64,000 bases of DNA from an uncultured bacterium (GTDB lineage Bacteria; Pseudomonadota; Alphaproteobacteria; Sphingomonadales; Sphingomonadaceae), in contig CAISGR010000068.1 in assembly GCA_903884945.1 (NCBI GenBank), positions 1 through 64,000 of the forward strand. Reading direction: 5' to 3'. How positions within the stretch are numbered: the stretch's first letter is position 1; each line of letters starts with the position of its first letter. Positions 52,055-61,598 of the stretch are shown piece by piece. The notes beneath the pieces are model-generated. The model made no database searches. It worked only from the letters and a program-made list of their open reading frames with translations, and was not told the DNA's origin. The position numbers and the translations under genes were made by a program.

Positions 52055-55000
52055 GTGATTTCCCGCATTTTCATCGACCGGCCGATCTTTGCGTGGGTCG
52101 TCGCCATCATCATCATGCTCGCGGGCGTGGGGGCGATCTTCTCTCTGCCGGTCGAACAGTTCCCCGACGTGGCGCCGCCCAACGTCAACATTCGCGCCTC
52201 TTATCCTGGCGCCTCGTCCGAGACGCTCGAAAACAGCGTGACGCAGGTGATCGAGCAGCAGCTGACTGGGATCGACGGGCTGCTCTATTTCAGCTCCAAC
52301 TCAAGCTCGCGCGGCAGCGTCACGATCAGCGCGACCTTCGCCAAGGGCACCGATCCGGACATCGCCCAGGTACAGGTACAGAACAGGGTGCAGCAGGCCC
52401 TGTCCCGCCTGCCCACCCAGGTGCAGCAGCAGGGCCTGACCGTCACCAAGTCCAACCCCGACTTCCTGATGGTCGCCGCGATCTACGACACCACCGATAC
52501 GCGAACCAACCAGGATGTATCGGATTACCTAGTCTCAAACCTGCAGGAGCCGATCGGCCGTCTGCAAGGCGTGGGCGACATCAACGTGTTCGGATCGCAA
52601 TATGCGATGCGCATCTGGCTGAACCCCGATCGGCTGGCGAGCTTCAGCCTGATGCCAAGCGACGTGATCAGCGCGATCACCGCACAGAATGCCGAAGTCG
52701 CGGCCGGCGAAGTCGGGGGCGTACCCAACAGCCCCGAGCAGGCGCTGAACGCGACCGTGACGGCACAGTCGCGCCTGTCGACCCCGGCGCAGTTCGCGAA
52801 CATCGTGGTCAAGACCCAGCTTGACGGATCGACCGTTCATCTGTCCGACGTGGCACGGATCGAACTCGGGGCTGAGAATTATGGCATCGTCAGCCGGATC
52901 AACGGTCATCCCGGCGCCGGCATCGCCGTGAGCCTGGCGCCGAATGCCGATGCGCTGAAGACCGCCGAACTGGTCAAGGCCGAGATCGCAGCCCAGTCGA
53001 AGAAATTCCCGGCCGGCTTCGCCTATGATTTCCCGCAGGACGTCACCGGCTTCATCAAACTATCCGTCGAGGAAGTGGTGAAGACGCTGATCGAGGCGAT
53101 CATCCTCGTCGTGATCGTGATGTTCGTATTCCTCCAAAGCTGGCGCGCGACGCTGATCCCCACGATTGCAGTGCCGGTCGTGCTGCTCGGCACCTTCGCC
53201 ATCTTCGCGGCGGCCGGCTTCACCATCAACACGCTGACCTTGTTCGGACTGGTGCTTGCGATCGGACTGCTGGTCGACGACGCGATCGTCGTAGTCGAGA
53301 ATGTCGAGCGGCTGATGGACGAGAATCCGGACATGAGTCCGCGCGATGCGACGATCGAGTCAATGAACGAGATCACCGTTGCGTTGATCGCAATCGCCCT
53401 GGTGCTGTCGGCGGTGTTCCTGCCCATGGCCTTTTTCGGCGGGTCGACCGGCGTGATCTATCGCCAGTTCTCGGTAACGATCGTCTCGGCCATGGTGCTG
53501 TCGGTGGTCGTCGCGCTGGTGCTGACGCCGGCGCTGACCGCAACACTGCTCAAGCGCAAGGAGGATGAAGGCGAGAGCCGCTTTGCCTGGATCCGCTGGG
53601 CCAATCACAGGCTCGACCGCGCCAAGATCTGGTTCAACACCTCGTTCGAGCGCAATGTCGAGCGCTATCAAGGTGCCGTCGCCAAAGTGGTGGATCGCAA
53701 GGTGATCTTCCTGCTGATCTATGCTGCAGTGGTGGTAATCCTGGCGCTGCTGTTCTTCCGACTGCCGACCGGCTTCCTGCCGACCGAAGACCAGGGGACC
53801 ACCAGCATCCAGTTTAACCTCGCGCCCGGTGCGACGATCGGCAAGACGCAGATCGCGCAGCGCCAGATCGAGGATTATTTCCTCAAGACCGAGGCGAAAA
53901 ACACCGACGCGATCATGACGGTCGCGGGCGGCGGCGGCGGTGGCCAGAATACCGGCCGCGGCTTCGTCGCGCTCAAGGACTGGTCCGAACGTCCAGGCAC
54001 CAAGAATGGTGCCGATGCGATCGCACGGCGCGCTACCGCCGCGTTGGGCGGGCTGCGCGACGTCGAATTCTATTCGACCGTGCCCTCCGCCGTGCGCGGG
54101 CTGGGCCAGTCGGCCGGCTTCCAGATGGAGTTGCAGAACACCGGCGGCCTGAGCCGACAGGAATTCAAGGCGGCGCGCGACAAGCTGCTCGCGGCGGCGC
54201 GCGCCGACAGCGACCTGCAGGCAGTGCGCCCGACTGACCTGGAGGACCAACCGACTCTCAAGGTCGACATCGACCCGCAGAAACTCAGCACGCTTGGCCT
54301 CAGCCAGGCGGATGTGAACGCGACGCTGTCTACCGCCTGGGGTGGCCGCTACGTCAACGACTTCAACGACCGCGGCCGGGTGAAGCGCGTCTATGTCCAG
54401 GGCGATGCTCCGTACCGGGCCGCGCCGGACAACATCGCCTCCTGGTATGTGCGGGGATCGGACGGGCAGATGGCGCCTTTCTCCTCCTTCGCCAAGATCA
54501 GCTGGGGCACGGCCCCCTCCTCGCTCAGCCGGTTCGGCGGCTTCTCGTCCTACGAGATTTCGGGCCAGGCCGCGCCGGGCAAGAGCTCGGGCGACGCGAT
54601 GCTCAGGATGGAGCAACTCGCCGCGCAGCTTCCGGGCACCAGCGTCGCCTGGGCGGGGCTCTCTTTCCAGGAACGACTCTCGTCCGGACAGGCACCCTAT
54701 CTCTATGCGCTGTCGCTGCTCGTCGTGTTCCTGTGCCTCGCGGCACTTTACGAGAGCTGGACGATCCCGATCGCGGTGCTGCTGATCATTCCGCTCGGGC
54801 TCGTCGGCGCGGTGTTCGCCGTGACGCTACGCGGCCTCGAGAATGACGTGTATCTGCAGATCGGGCTGCTGACGACGATGGGGCTGGCGGCGAAGAACGC
54901 GATCCTGATGATCGAATTCGCCGAGCAGGCGGAGAAATCAGGCAAGCGCGTGATCGAGGCGGCGCTCGAGGCGGCGCGGATCCGGCTACGGCCGATCCTG

Positions 55001-55246
55001 ATGACGAGTCTCGCCTTCATCTTCGGCGTGCTGCCGCTCGCGATTTCGACCGGCGCGGGCGCGAACAGCCGGGTGGCGATCGGCACGGCGGTGATCGGCG
55101 GCATGCTGACCGCGACGATCCTCGCGATCTTCTACATCCCGCTATTCTTCGTGCTGGTCCGCCGGGGCACCCGCAACGTGCTGGCGCACCTGCACCACGA
55201 GCACCCTGCCCCGCCACCGGCGCAACCCGAGGGGGGAAACATCTGA
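52055..55246 (+). CDS. RND multidrug efflux transporter, HAE1 type
   Basis: A 1063-residue inner-membrane pump. Start is GTG 52055, giving MISRIFIDRPIFAWVVAI with TM1. The proton-relay Asp pair is in LLVDDAIVVVENVERLM (TM4). The phenylalanine-rich porter domains and the repeat halves (FLQSWRATLIP, and DVYLQIGLLTTMGLAAKNAILMIEFAEQ, core GLAAKNAILMIEF) fit AcrB/MexB. It expels amphiphilic drugs and toxic aromatics from the periplasm and inner membrane. Ends with one base overlap into the outer-membrane gene. Confidence 0.97.
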   Translation: MISRIFIDRPIFAWVVAIIIMLAGVGAIFSLPVEQFPDVAPPNVNIRASYPGASSETLENSVTQVIEQQLTGIDGLLYFSSNSSSRGSVTISATFAKGTDPDIAQVQVQNRVQQALSRLPTQVQQQGLTVTKSNPDFLMVAAIYDTTDTRTNQDVSDYLVSNLQEPIGRLQGVGDINVFGSQYAMRIWLNPDRLASFSLMPSDVISAITAQNAEVAAGEVGGVPNSPEQALNATVTAQSRLSTPAQFANIVVKTQLDGSTVHLSDVARIELGAENYGIVSRINGHPGAGIAVSLAPNADALKTAELVKAEIAAQSKKFPAGFAYDFPQDVTGFIKLSVEEVVKTLIEAIILVVIVMFVFLQSWRATLIPTIAVPVVLLGTFAIFAAAGFTINTLTLFGLVLAIGLLVDDAIVVVENVERLMDENPDMSPRDATIESMNEITVALIAIALVLSAVFLPMAFFGGSTGVIYRQFSVTIVSAMVLSVVVALVLTPALTATLLKRKEDEGESRFAWIRWANHRLDRAKIWFNTSFERNVERYQGAVAKVVDRKVIFLLIYAAVVVILALLFFRLPTGFLPTEDQGTTSIQFNLAPGATIGKTQIAQRQIEDYFLKTEAKNTDAIMTVAGGGGGGQNTGRGFVALKDWSERPGTKNGADAIARRATAALGGLRDVEFYSTVPSAVRGLGQSAGFQMELQNTGGLSRQEFKAARDKLLAAARADSDLQAVRPTDLEDQPTLKVDIDPQKLSTLGLSQADVNATLSTAWGGRYVNDFNDRGRVKRVYVQGDAPYRAAPDNIASWYVRGSDGQMAPFSSFAKISWGTAPSSLSRFGGFSSYEISGQAAPGKSSGDAMLRMEQLAAQLPGTSVAWAGLSFQERLSSGQAPYLYALSLLVVFLCLAALYESWTIPIAVLLIIPLGLVGAVFAVTLRGLENDVYLQIGLLTTMGLAAKNAILMIEFAEQAEKSGKRVIEAALEAARIRLRPILMTSLAFIFGVLPLAISTGAGANSRVAIGTAVIGGMLTATILAIFYIPLFFVLVRRGTRNVLAHLHHEHPAPPPAQPEGGNI

Positions 55247-56670
55247 TGCGCCGCATTGCCCTGCTGATCGCCACCACCACGCTCGGCGCCTGCTCGATGG
55301 CGCCGCACTATGCACGGCCGGAGTTGCCGGTGCCGTCGTCATGGCCAGTCGGCGATTCCTATCTGCGGCAGAGCGAGGCGACGCTGCCCAGCGTCACCTA
55401 TCGCGACATCTTCCGGGATGCGCGGCTGCAAGGGCTGATCGAACGAGCGCTCGTCAACAATCGTGACCTGCGCGTCGCGGCTGCGAACATCGCTGCGGCG
55501 CGGGCGCAATATCGTGTCCAGCGCGCCGACCTGCTGCCCAATGTGACCACCTCCGCCGGCGCGACGCGCGCCGACAGCGGTAGCGGGAGCACCGCGCGCA
55601 CCAGCTTCACCGCCGATGCCGGCCTCACTGCGTTCGAAGTCGATCTGTTCGGACGGATTCGATCGCTGACCACCGCTGCGCAGGACCGCTACTTCGCGAC
55701 CGAGGCGGCGGCGCGGGCAACGCGGCTGACGCTGGTCGGCGACATCGCCAGCGCCTGGCTGAGCTATGGCGCCGACAAGAGCCTGCTCGCCATCGCCCAG
55801 GATACGGCGGCCAGCGCCGAGCGTAGCGTGACGCTGACCAGGGCGCGGCTCAAGGGTGGCGTCGCGCCGCGTACCGACTTGCGCCAAGCCGAAACGGTAC
55901 TGGCCACCGCCCAGTCCGATCTGGCGCAGCAGACCACGAACCTCGCCCAGGACGTGAATGCGCTGCAATTGCTGGTCGGCGCGCCGATCGATCCGACGCT
56001 CTTGCCCGCTTCGATCGACGATGCCGGCAAGACGGTCGCGGAACTGCCCGCAGGCCTGGATTCGGGCATCCTGCTACGCCGACCGGATGTCGTGCAGGCA
56101 GAATATGAGCTGCGCGCCGCAAATGCCGGGATCGGTGCTGCCCGGGCGGCCCTGTTCCCGCGGATCTCCCTAACCGCGCTGCTCGGACTGGCCAGTCCCG
56201 CGCTCAACGGGCTCTTTCACGACGGGTCGTTCAGCTATTCGGCTGGTGGGACCGCAAGCTATTCGATCTTCAACGCCGGGGCTGGCCGCGCCAACGTCCG
56301 GCTCTCCGAAGCACAGCGCGACGCCGCGCTGGCGACCTACGAGAAGGCCATCCAGACAGCCTTCCGTGAAGTCTCGGACGCGCTGGCGCGGCGCGGCACG
56401 ATCACGGAGCAGACGCGCGCCAGTGCCGCGCTCGCTGATGCGGCCGCGGACAGCTACCGATTGTCAGACGCGCGCTATCGCGGCGGGATAGATACCTTTC
56501 TGCAAAGCCTCGACGCGCAGCGGACGCTTTACTCGGCCCGGCGCCAACTCATCACCACGCAGCTGACCGCCGCAACGAACCTGGTCACACTCTATCGCGT
56601 GCTCGGCGGGGATGCCACGCTGGATGCAACCGCCTCGGGGCCGAAGCCGACAAGCGACGCGACGCCCTGA
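55246..56670 (+). CDS. RND efflux outer-membrane lipoprotein (OprM/TolC family)
   Basis: A 474-residue outer-membrane factor. The lipoprotein signal TTLGACSMAP has Cys at about residue 16. The two internal repeats typical of OprM (LQGLIERALVNNRDLRVA and LDSGILLRRPDVVQAEYELRAANAGIGAARAALFP, core LRRPDVVQAE) are present, and the C-terminus has the conserved ARRQLITTQLTAA. It forms the tunnel through the outer membrane. The ATG shares one base with the RND gene stop. Confidence 0.96.
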   Translation: MRRIALLIATTTLGACSMAPHYARPELPVPSSWPVGDSYLRQSEATLPSVTYRDIFRDARLQGLIERALVNNRDLRVAAANIAAARAQYRVQRADLLPNVTTSAGATRADSGSGSTARTSFTADAGLTAFEVDLFGRIRSLTTAAQDRYFATEAAARATRLTLVGDIASAWLSYGADKSLLAIAQDTAASAERSVTLTRARLKGGVAPRTDLRQAETVLATAQSDLAQQTTNLAQDVNALQLLVGAPIDPTLLPASIDDAGKTVAELPAGLDSGILLRRPDVVQAEYELRAANAGIGAARAALFPRISLTALLGLASPALNGLFHDGSFSYSAGGTASYSIFNAGAGRANVRLSEAQRDAALATYEKAIQTAFREVSDALARRGTITEQTRASAALADAAADSYRLSDARYRGGIDTFLQSLDAQRTLYSARRQLITTQLTAATNLVTLYRVLGGDATLDATASGPKPTSDATP

Positions 56671-56748
56671 TATCCGATGATGCTGCGGTGCCGGGCTGCA
56701 GCACGCTCGCTTGACGGATCGCTCCGGCGGGTAAAGGATACCGGTCGC

Positions 56749-57102
56749 ATGACGACCACACCCGATCCCGGCACCCTTTTCCGCGAGATGCTCGGCCAAT
56801 GGGAGCAGATGGCCAATCAACTCGGCGGGCAGGTGATGAAGTCCGGGGAATTCTCGCGCGCGATGCAGGGCGCCAACAGCGCTGCAATGACTGCACAATC
56901 CGCGGCGCATCAGATCATGGACAAGGCGCTCGCCGCCGCCAACATGCCGAGCCGCAGCGAGGTGGAGGATCTTTCCGGCCGCGTTCGCCGGATCGAGGAA
57001 GCGATCGGACGGATCGAGGCGTTGCTGATGACCCAGGCAGGCATCGCCCCGCCGGAGCGCCCCAAGCCGAGACGGACCCGCAAGCCGGCGAAATCGGCTT
57101 GA
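56749..57102 (+). CDS. short PhaE/phasin-like protein of the PHA granule
   Basis: A 117-residue helical protein. ATG 56749 follows AAAGGA. The C-terminal block NMPSRSEVEDLSGRVRRIEEAIGRIEALL (core MPSRSEVEDLSGRV) resembles the end of the PhaE subunit of class III PHA synthase and of phasins. It lies 19 bases before a class III phaC gene. PhaE is normally about 350 residues; this one has only the terminal region plus a short helix, so it may be a minimal activator or a phasin. The basic tail KPRRTRKPAKSA may bind nucleic acid. Confidence 0.7.
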   Translation: MTTTPDPGTLFREMLGQWEQMANQLGGQVMKSGEFSRAMQGANSAAMTAQSAAHQIMDKALAAANMPSRSEVEDLSGRVRRIEEAIGRIEALLMTQAGIAPPERPKPRRTRKPAKSA

Positions 57103-57121
57103 GCATGGCGCGACGATAAGC

Positions 57122-58195
57122 GTGGCCGGGACAAGCGCCCCCGACCTGCTTGACCAGGCCCGTACCGCGTTCGACCGCGCGCTGCAGCGCAACTTGAAGG
57201 GCCTCGATTATTTCACGTCGCCCGCGCCGACGCTCGGGGCCAGCCCCAAGGATTTGCTGATCCAGCGGGGCACCATGAACCTGTATCACTATCGGCCCAT
57301 GACGGACGAAGTGTACCGCGTTCCTCTGCTGCTCGTGATGGCAACCACCAACCGGGGCTATATCTTCGACATGGTCCCGGGGCAGAGCCTGGTCGAGTAT
57401 CTGCTCAAGGCAGGCTATGATGTGTTCATGCTCGACTGGACGCCGCCCCGCGCCGACGAGAAGGGGCTGACGCTCGACGACTATGTCCTCGATTTCATTC
57501 CCTCGGCGATCGCGCGGGTGCAGCAGGAGACAGGCGAGGAAGCGTTTACCGTCGTCGGCTATTGCTTCGGCGGCGTGCTTTCGCTGCTCTGGGCAGCACT
57601 CCATCCGGAGGCACCGATGAAGAACCTGGTATGCTTCACCACGCCGGTGGACTTCTCCAGGATGGAGATGTTCCAGGCCTGGGCCGACCAGCGCTTCTTC
57701 GACGTCGACCGGCTGGTCGATACCTTCGGGAATTGCCCGTCGGATTATCTGTATTCGGCCTTCGACATGCTGCGCCCGGGAACGCGGGTCGCGGGCAATA
57801 TCCGCTTGCTCGACAATCTGTGGAACGACGAATACGTCAAATCCTTCCGCATGTTCGATCGCTGGGCAAGCGACACATTGCCGCTGGCCGGGGAATATTT
57901 CCGCGAAACGACCAAGAAGCTGATGTGGGGCAACGAGCTCCACAAGGGCACGATGGAGGTCCGCGGCCGCAAGGTCGATCTTGCCGCCATCACGTCGCCC
58001 TTTCTGCACGTCACCGCCGAGCACGATCATATCGTGCCGTCGGCAGCGTCCGCACCGCTGATCGACAGGATTGGCTCGACCGACAAGGAACAGGTGACAT
58101 TGAAGGGCGGGCATGTCAGCCTCGTCGCCGGGGGTAACGCGATCAAGCGGCTTTGGCCGAAGCTGGTCGACTGGCTGGGGGAACGATCGACATGA
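57122..58195 (+). CDS. phaC: poly(3-hydroxyalkanoate) synthase, class III PhaC
   Basis: A 357-residue synthase, the size of class III (about 355), not class I (about 590). The lipase-like box GYCFGG has the nucleophile at C148. The Asp in EHDHIVP (about 302) and His in GGHVSLV (about 328) complete the triad. It polymerises hydroxyacyl-CoA into storage polyester at granules. Start is GTG 57122. It is translationally coupled to the GNAT gene after it by ATGA. Most sphingomonads carry class I synthase, so the class deserves attention. Confidence 0.92.
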   Translation: MAGTSAPDLLDQARTAFDRALQRNLKGLDYFTSPAPTLGASPKDLLIQRGTMNLYHYRPMTDEVYRVPLLLVMATTNRGYIFDMVPGQSLVEYLLKAGYDVFMLDWTPPRADEKGLTLDDYVLDFIPSAIARVQQETGEEAFTVVGYCFGGVLSLLWAALHPEAPMKNLVCFTTPVDFSRMEMFQAWADQRFFDVDRLVDTFGNCPSDYLYSAFDMLRPGTRVAGNIRLLDNLWNDEYVKSFRMFDRWASDTLPLAGEYFRETTKKLMWGNELHKGTMEVRGRKVDLAAITSPFLHVTAEHDHIVPSAASAPLIDRIGSTDKEQVTLKGGHVSLVAGGNAIKRLWPKLVDWLGERST

Positions 58196-58728
58196 GCCAC
58201 CATATACGCCGCTTCGCACCGAGCGATCGTGACGCGATGCTTGCCTTTGCCAACACGCTGCCCGAGCACGACCTGCTTTTCCTTGGCCGCGACCTGAAAC
58301 ATCCCCGCGTCGTCGACGCCTGGCAATCAGCGATCGAGAATGGCTGGATCGACAGCCTGGTGGCGGAAGACAGCGGCAGGTTCGTCGGAACCGCAGCGCT
58401 GGTCCGCGATCCGCTCGGCTGGAGCGCGCATGTGGGCGAGATTCGCCTGCTCGTGTCCCCCGACAAGCGTGGTGCGGGCGTCGGACGCGACCTGCTCGAA
58501 GCGATCTATTCCGTCGCAACCGAACGCGGGGTCGAGAAGCTGACCGCCCAGATGACACCGGACCAGATCGGATCGGTGATGCTCTTCGAAAGCCTTGGAT
58601 TCCGCGCCGAAGCGCTGCTCAAGGACCATGTTCGCGACCGCAACGGCAGGTCACATGACCTCGCGATCCTGGCCCATGACATCGCCCGCATCTCCGCACA
58701 ACACCGGGCGTTCGGCCTCGAGGAATGA
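58192..58728 (+). CDS. GNAT-family N-acetyltransferase
   Basis: A 178-residue acetyltransferase. The acetyl-CoA-binding loop is in RLLVSPDKRGAGVGRDLLEAIY (core RGAGVGRDLL). FESLGFRAEALL near 140 is the typical motif B end. ATG 58192 overlaps the phaC stop. Acceptor unknown; such genes often follow PHA genes in sphingomonads. Confidence 0.87.
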   Translation: MSHHIRRFAPSDRDAMLAFANTLPEHDLLFLGRDLKHPRVVDAWQSAIENGWIDSLVAEDSGRFVGTAALVRDPLGWSAHVGEIRLLVSPDKRGAGVGRDLLEAIYSVATERGVEKLTAQMTPDQIGSVMLFESLGFRAEALLKDHVRDRNGRSHDLAILAHDIARISAQHRAFGLEE

Positions 58729-58778
58729 ACCTTATAGCAAGTCGGCGCATTTAAGACCGACGTCACGGAAGGGAAGAG

Positions 58779-59573
58779 ATGACTGGACAGGCCCGCAACG
58801 AGGCAGCGATCCGCGCCCCCTCGGCGCTGCTCGCGCTGACCGAACTGCCAAGGGCGCTCGCCGAATTCGGCGCGCTCGGTCTGGCCGCACCGATCCTGGC
58901 CACCGCACCGCGGGGCGACGGACATCCTGTGATGGTGTTGCCTGGCTTCGTGACGAGCGACCGCTCCACGACGGTGCTACGCCGCTTCCTCGCCGGGCTC
59001 GGTTATGATCCGCACGAATGGGGCTTGGGTCGCAATCTCGGGCCGCGGGCAATCGGCTCGGAAGGCGAGAAACTGATCGACCGGCTTGGCCAAATTCATG
59101 CCGCTACGGGACGCAAAGTAAGCCTGGTCGGCTGGAGTTTGGGCGGCGTTATGGCCCGGCAGCTGTCGCGACGCAGCCCCGAGGCTGTCCGGCAGGTAAT
59201 CACGCTCGGCTCCCCCTTCACCGGTACGCCGCGCGCGACCAATGTCTGGCGCGCCTATGAGATGCTGACCGGCCAGAAGATCGACGATCCGGAGGTGCGC
59301 GACCAGTTGCGCGAGAGCGCGGTGCCACCACCGGTACCTTCCACTGCTATCTATTCCCGCGAGGACGGCGTGGTGGCCTGGCAGAATTGCGTCGAACCGT
59401 CCGGGCCGGAAACAGACAATATCGAGGTGCACGGCAGCCATTGCGGGCTCGGGGTGAACCCATCAGTGCTCTACGCCGTCGCCGACCGTCTGGCGCAGGG
59501 CGAGGGCGCTTGGCAGCCTTTCGAGCGCACCGGCCTGAAAGCGCTCGTGTACCCATTCGCAGGGCATGCTTAA
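58779..59573 (+). CDS. alpha/beta hydrolase (lipase/esterase-like)
   Basis: A 264-residue hydrolase. The nucleophile elbow GWSLGG gives S120, the Asp is likely in YSREDGVV and the His in EVHGSHCGLGVNP. HPVMVLPGFVTSDRST opens the fold. It may act as a PHA or acyl-ester hydrolase, considering its neighbours, or as a PGAP1/lipase-like protein. It ends near a hairpin facing the phasin gene. Confidence 0.87.
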   Translation: MTGQARNEAAIRAPSALLALTELPRALAEFGALGLAAPILATAPRGDGHPVMVLPGFVTSDRSTTVLRRFLAGLGYDPHEWGLGRNLGPRAIGSEGEKLIDRLGQIHAATGRKVSLVGWSLGGVMARQLSRRSPEAVRQVITLGSPFTGTPRATNVWRAYEMLTGQKIDDPEVRDQLRESAVPPPVPSTAIYSREDGVVAWQNCVEPSGPETDNIEVHGSHCGLGVNPSVLYAVADRLAQGEGAWQPFERTGLKALVYPFAGHA

Positions 59574-59618
59574 CGCAAGTCTGCCCGCACGGTGAGGATG
59601 TGCTTCTTCCGCAAATGA

Positions 59619-59643
59619 TGGAGGGGCACCGTGTACCCCTCCA
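59619..59643. terminator. bidirectional hairpin between convergent genes
   Basis: TGGAGGGG (59619-59626) and CCCCTCCA (59636-59643) form an 8-bp stem with a 9-base loop that can add AC/GT pairs. It lies between the converging hydrolase (ends 59573) and phasin (ends 59661) genes, where it can serve both directions. Confidence 0.55.
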
Positions 59644-59660
59644 CCGCGTTTGGCCCACGC

Positions 59661-60014
59661 TCAGTCCTTGCCCTTGAGCGGCGCGACCGCGTCGCGACCG
59701 ATCTGCATGATCAACTCGCCGATCTCCCGTGCCTGGCTCATGCTGCGAGAGCCTTGCTCGCGCAGATAATCGCCCTGCACCTTCATCACCTCGGATAGGT
59801 CCTTGGCGGCGGCGGCCGCGCGCATCGCCGCAAAGGCCTGGCGGGCGTTGCTCTCTGCCTGGTCGATCAGCTTCATGCTGACAGTCGATCCGCCCTCCGC
59901 GACCTTGGCGCCGGAGGCACGCATCGCCTCGCCCGCTTTTTTTGCGGGGTCGACGATCTTCTCGTTGATCGTGTCCTTCACCTTTTCCGTCGTGTTCTTC
60001 TTGTCGGCCATCAT
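59661..60014 (-). CDS. phasin family protein
   Basis: A 117-residue amphipathic helical protein with no Cys or Trp. KDTINEKIVDPAKKAGEAMRAS and QAREIGELIMQIGRDAVAPLKG are the phasin-like helices. Phasins coat PHA or wax ester granules. The ATG overlaps the stop of the acyltransferase gene (minus strand) as ATGA, so the two are made together; this suggests granules of neutral lipid rather than only PHA. Confidence 0.82.
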   Translation of the reverse strand: MMADKKNTTEKVKDTINEKIVDPAKKAGEAMRASGAKVAEGGSTVSMKLIDQAESNARQAFAAMRAAAAAKDLSEVMKVQGDYLREQGSRSMSQAREIGELIMQIGRDAVAPLKGKD

Positions 60015-61552
60015 GCTGCTCCTTTCCTGCGGGGTGCCGGCTTGGGCGCCGGTTTGGTCTTGGGCGCCGAGGCAGGCGCCGGTCTGGCTGAGGCCCTGGG
60101 CCTGGGGGCCGGCTTCGGCCGCGCTGACGCGGACGATCCAAGCGTTGCCGCCTTCAACGCATCGAACGACGATTGGAGCGCCGCGGCATATTTCTCCGGA
60201 TCAGGCATCATGCCCCGATCGGCGGTGAAGGAAATCGCGATCGTATCGCCGTAGGAATAGACCGGATTGATCAGGCCCATGGAATCGAACACCGGCGCAG
60301 TGCCGTACATCGCGACCATCTTCGCACCGCAGAAATAGAGCGGGACCCGGCTGCCGGGCACGTTGGTGACGACGGTGTTGAACACCGGCGCGTGCGTGTT
60401 GGCCGCACCGACCCGCGTGTAGAGACGGGCTGCGAGACCAGCGAGACCGGACGGGACGAGCTGGCTGTAGTCGGCGAGGCTGCGCGCGCCGACAGCGTTG
60501 GTCATTGCCTTGGAATTAACCGCTTCGTTATGGACATATTTCAGCCGCTCGAGCGGATCGGCGATGTGCGTGCCGAGCGGAATGACCATGGCCGAGACGA
60601 GATTGCCAAGTGCCGCCTTCTCCCCTTCGCCGCGCACCGAGATGGGCGCCATCGCGGTGAGCGATTCCTTCGGCAACTCATTCTTGTCCTCGAGATATTG
60701 GCGCAGACCGCCGCCCACGACGGCGAGGATCACGTCGTTGACCGTCGCATCGGCCACTGCTTCCTTGATCGCGCGAACTTCAGCGAGCCTGAACGGGACT
60801 GCGTCGAACACGCGGTGCGGCGAGACCCGGGCATTGAAGCGGGTCTTGGGCGCAAGGCCGGTGTTGGAAAGGCTGACCTCGCCCTTCGTGACGCTGGCCG
60901 ACAGCCGGGCCATGCCAGGGAGCGAGCGGCCGATCGTCTCGACGACGCGCATCGGCTGACGCAGCGAATTGAAATAGCTCCGCATCAGAAGGTCGGCGAC
61001 ATTCGGCATATGCTCCGGCGACCAGTCGTCGGCTGACGCGGGCGGGGACATGGTCGCATCCAGATCATGGACCGCCGCCGACATCTCGACCCCGGACATG
61101 CCGTCGATCGCCGCGTGGTGAACCTTGGAGACGAGCGCGAAGCAGCCCGGCGGCAGGCCCTCCACATTATCGAGGCCCTCGACAATGGTGAATTCCCATA
61201 GCGGCTTGGCAAGGTCCATCGGGCGCGCATGGAGCCGGGCGACCTGAATGCAGAGTTGTCGCCAATCGCCGGGCCTGGGCAGCGCGATGTGGCGAACATG
61301 GAATTCCAGGTCGAACTCCGGGTCTTCGATCCAATAGGGATGATCGAGATCAAAGGGCACGCGGACCAGTCGCTGGCGGAAGCTGCGCGCGCCGCCGAGG
61401 CGCGAGGCGATGAAAGCGAGGACGTCCTTGAAACGAACAAAACCGCCCGGCGCGGTCGCGGGATCGTAGACGCCGACCGAGCCGATATGCATCGGCGTGT
61501 GCGGCGTCTCGAGATAGACGAAGGAGGCGTCCTGGCCCGACAGTTGAAGCAT
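60011..61552 (-). CDS. wax ester synthase/diacylglycerol acyltransferase (WS/DGAT)
   Basis: A 513-residue bifunctional acyltransferase. The catalytic HHxxxDG is H145-H146-AAI-D150-G151. MAPISVRGE and NVPGSRVPLYFCGAKM (core NVPGSRVPLYFCG) are the second family motif. It makes wax esters and triacylglycerol at the membrane or lipid body. After about residue 465 the protein ends in a 45-residue tail rich in Pro, Ala, Lys and Arg (ARPKPAPRPRASARP), like the histone-H1-type tail of PhaF. That tail is unusual for this family and may bind DNA or the granule surface. Confidence 0.93.
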   Translation of the reverse strand: MLQLSGQDASFVYLETPHTPMHIGSVGVYDPATAPGGFVRFKDVLAFIASRLGGARSFRQRLVRVPFDLDHPYWIEDPEFDLEFHVRHIALPRPGDWRQLCIQVARLHARPMDLAKPLWEFTIVEGLDNVEGLPPGCFALVSKVHHAAIDGMSGVEMSAAVHDLDATMSPPASADDWSPEHMPNVADLLMRSYFNSLRQPMRVVETIGRSLPGMARLSASVTKGEVSLSNTGLAPKTRFNARVSPHRVFDAVPFRLAEVRAIKEAVADATVNDVILAVVGGGLRQYLEDKNELPKESLTAMAPISVRGEGEKAALGNLVSAMVIPLGTHIADPLERLKYVHNEAVNSKAMTNAVGARSLADYSQLVPSGLAGLAARLYTRVGAANTHAPVFNTVVTNVPGSRVPLYFCGAKMVAMYGTAPVFDSMGLINPVYSYGDTIAISFTADRGMMPDPEKYAAALQSSFDALKAATLGSSASARPKPAPRPRASARPAPASAPKTKPAPKPAPRRKGAA

Positions 61553-61555
61553 CAG

Positions 61556-61591
61556 CTCTCCCTCTCCTCTTCCCGCTCCCCGGAGGGAGAG
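61556..61591. repeat. inverted repeat between P450 and WS/DGAT genes
   Basis: CTCTCCCTC (61556-61564) and GAGGGAGAG (61583-61591) form a 9-bp stem with an 18-base loop in the 46-base gap of two minus-strand genes. It resembles the polypyrimidine intergenic hairpins scattered in sphingomonad genomes. It could weaken read-through from the P450 gene. Confidence 0.5.
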
Positions 61592-61598
61592 GGCATAA

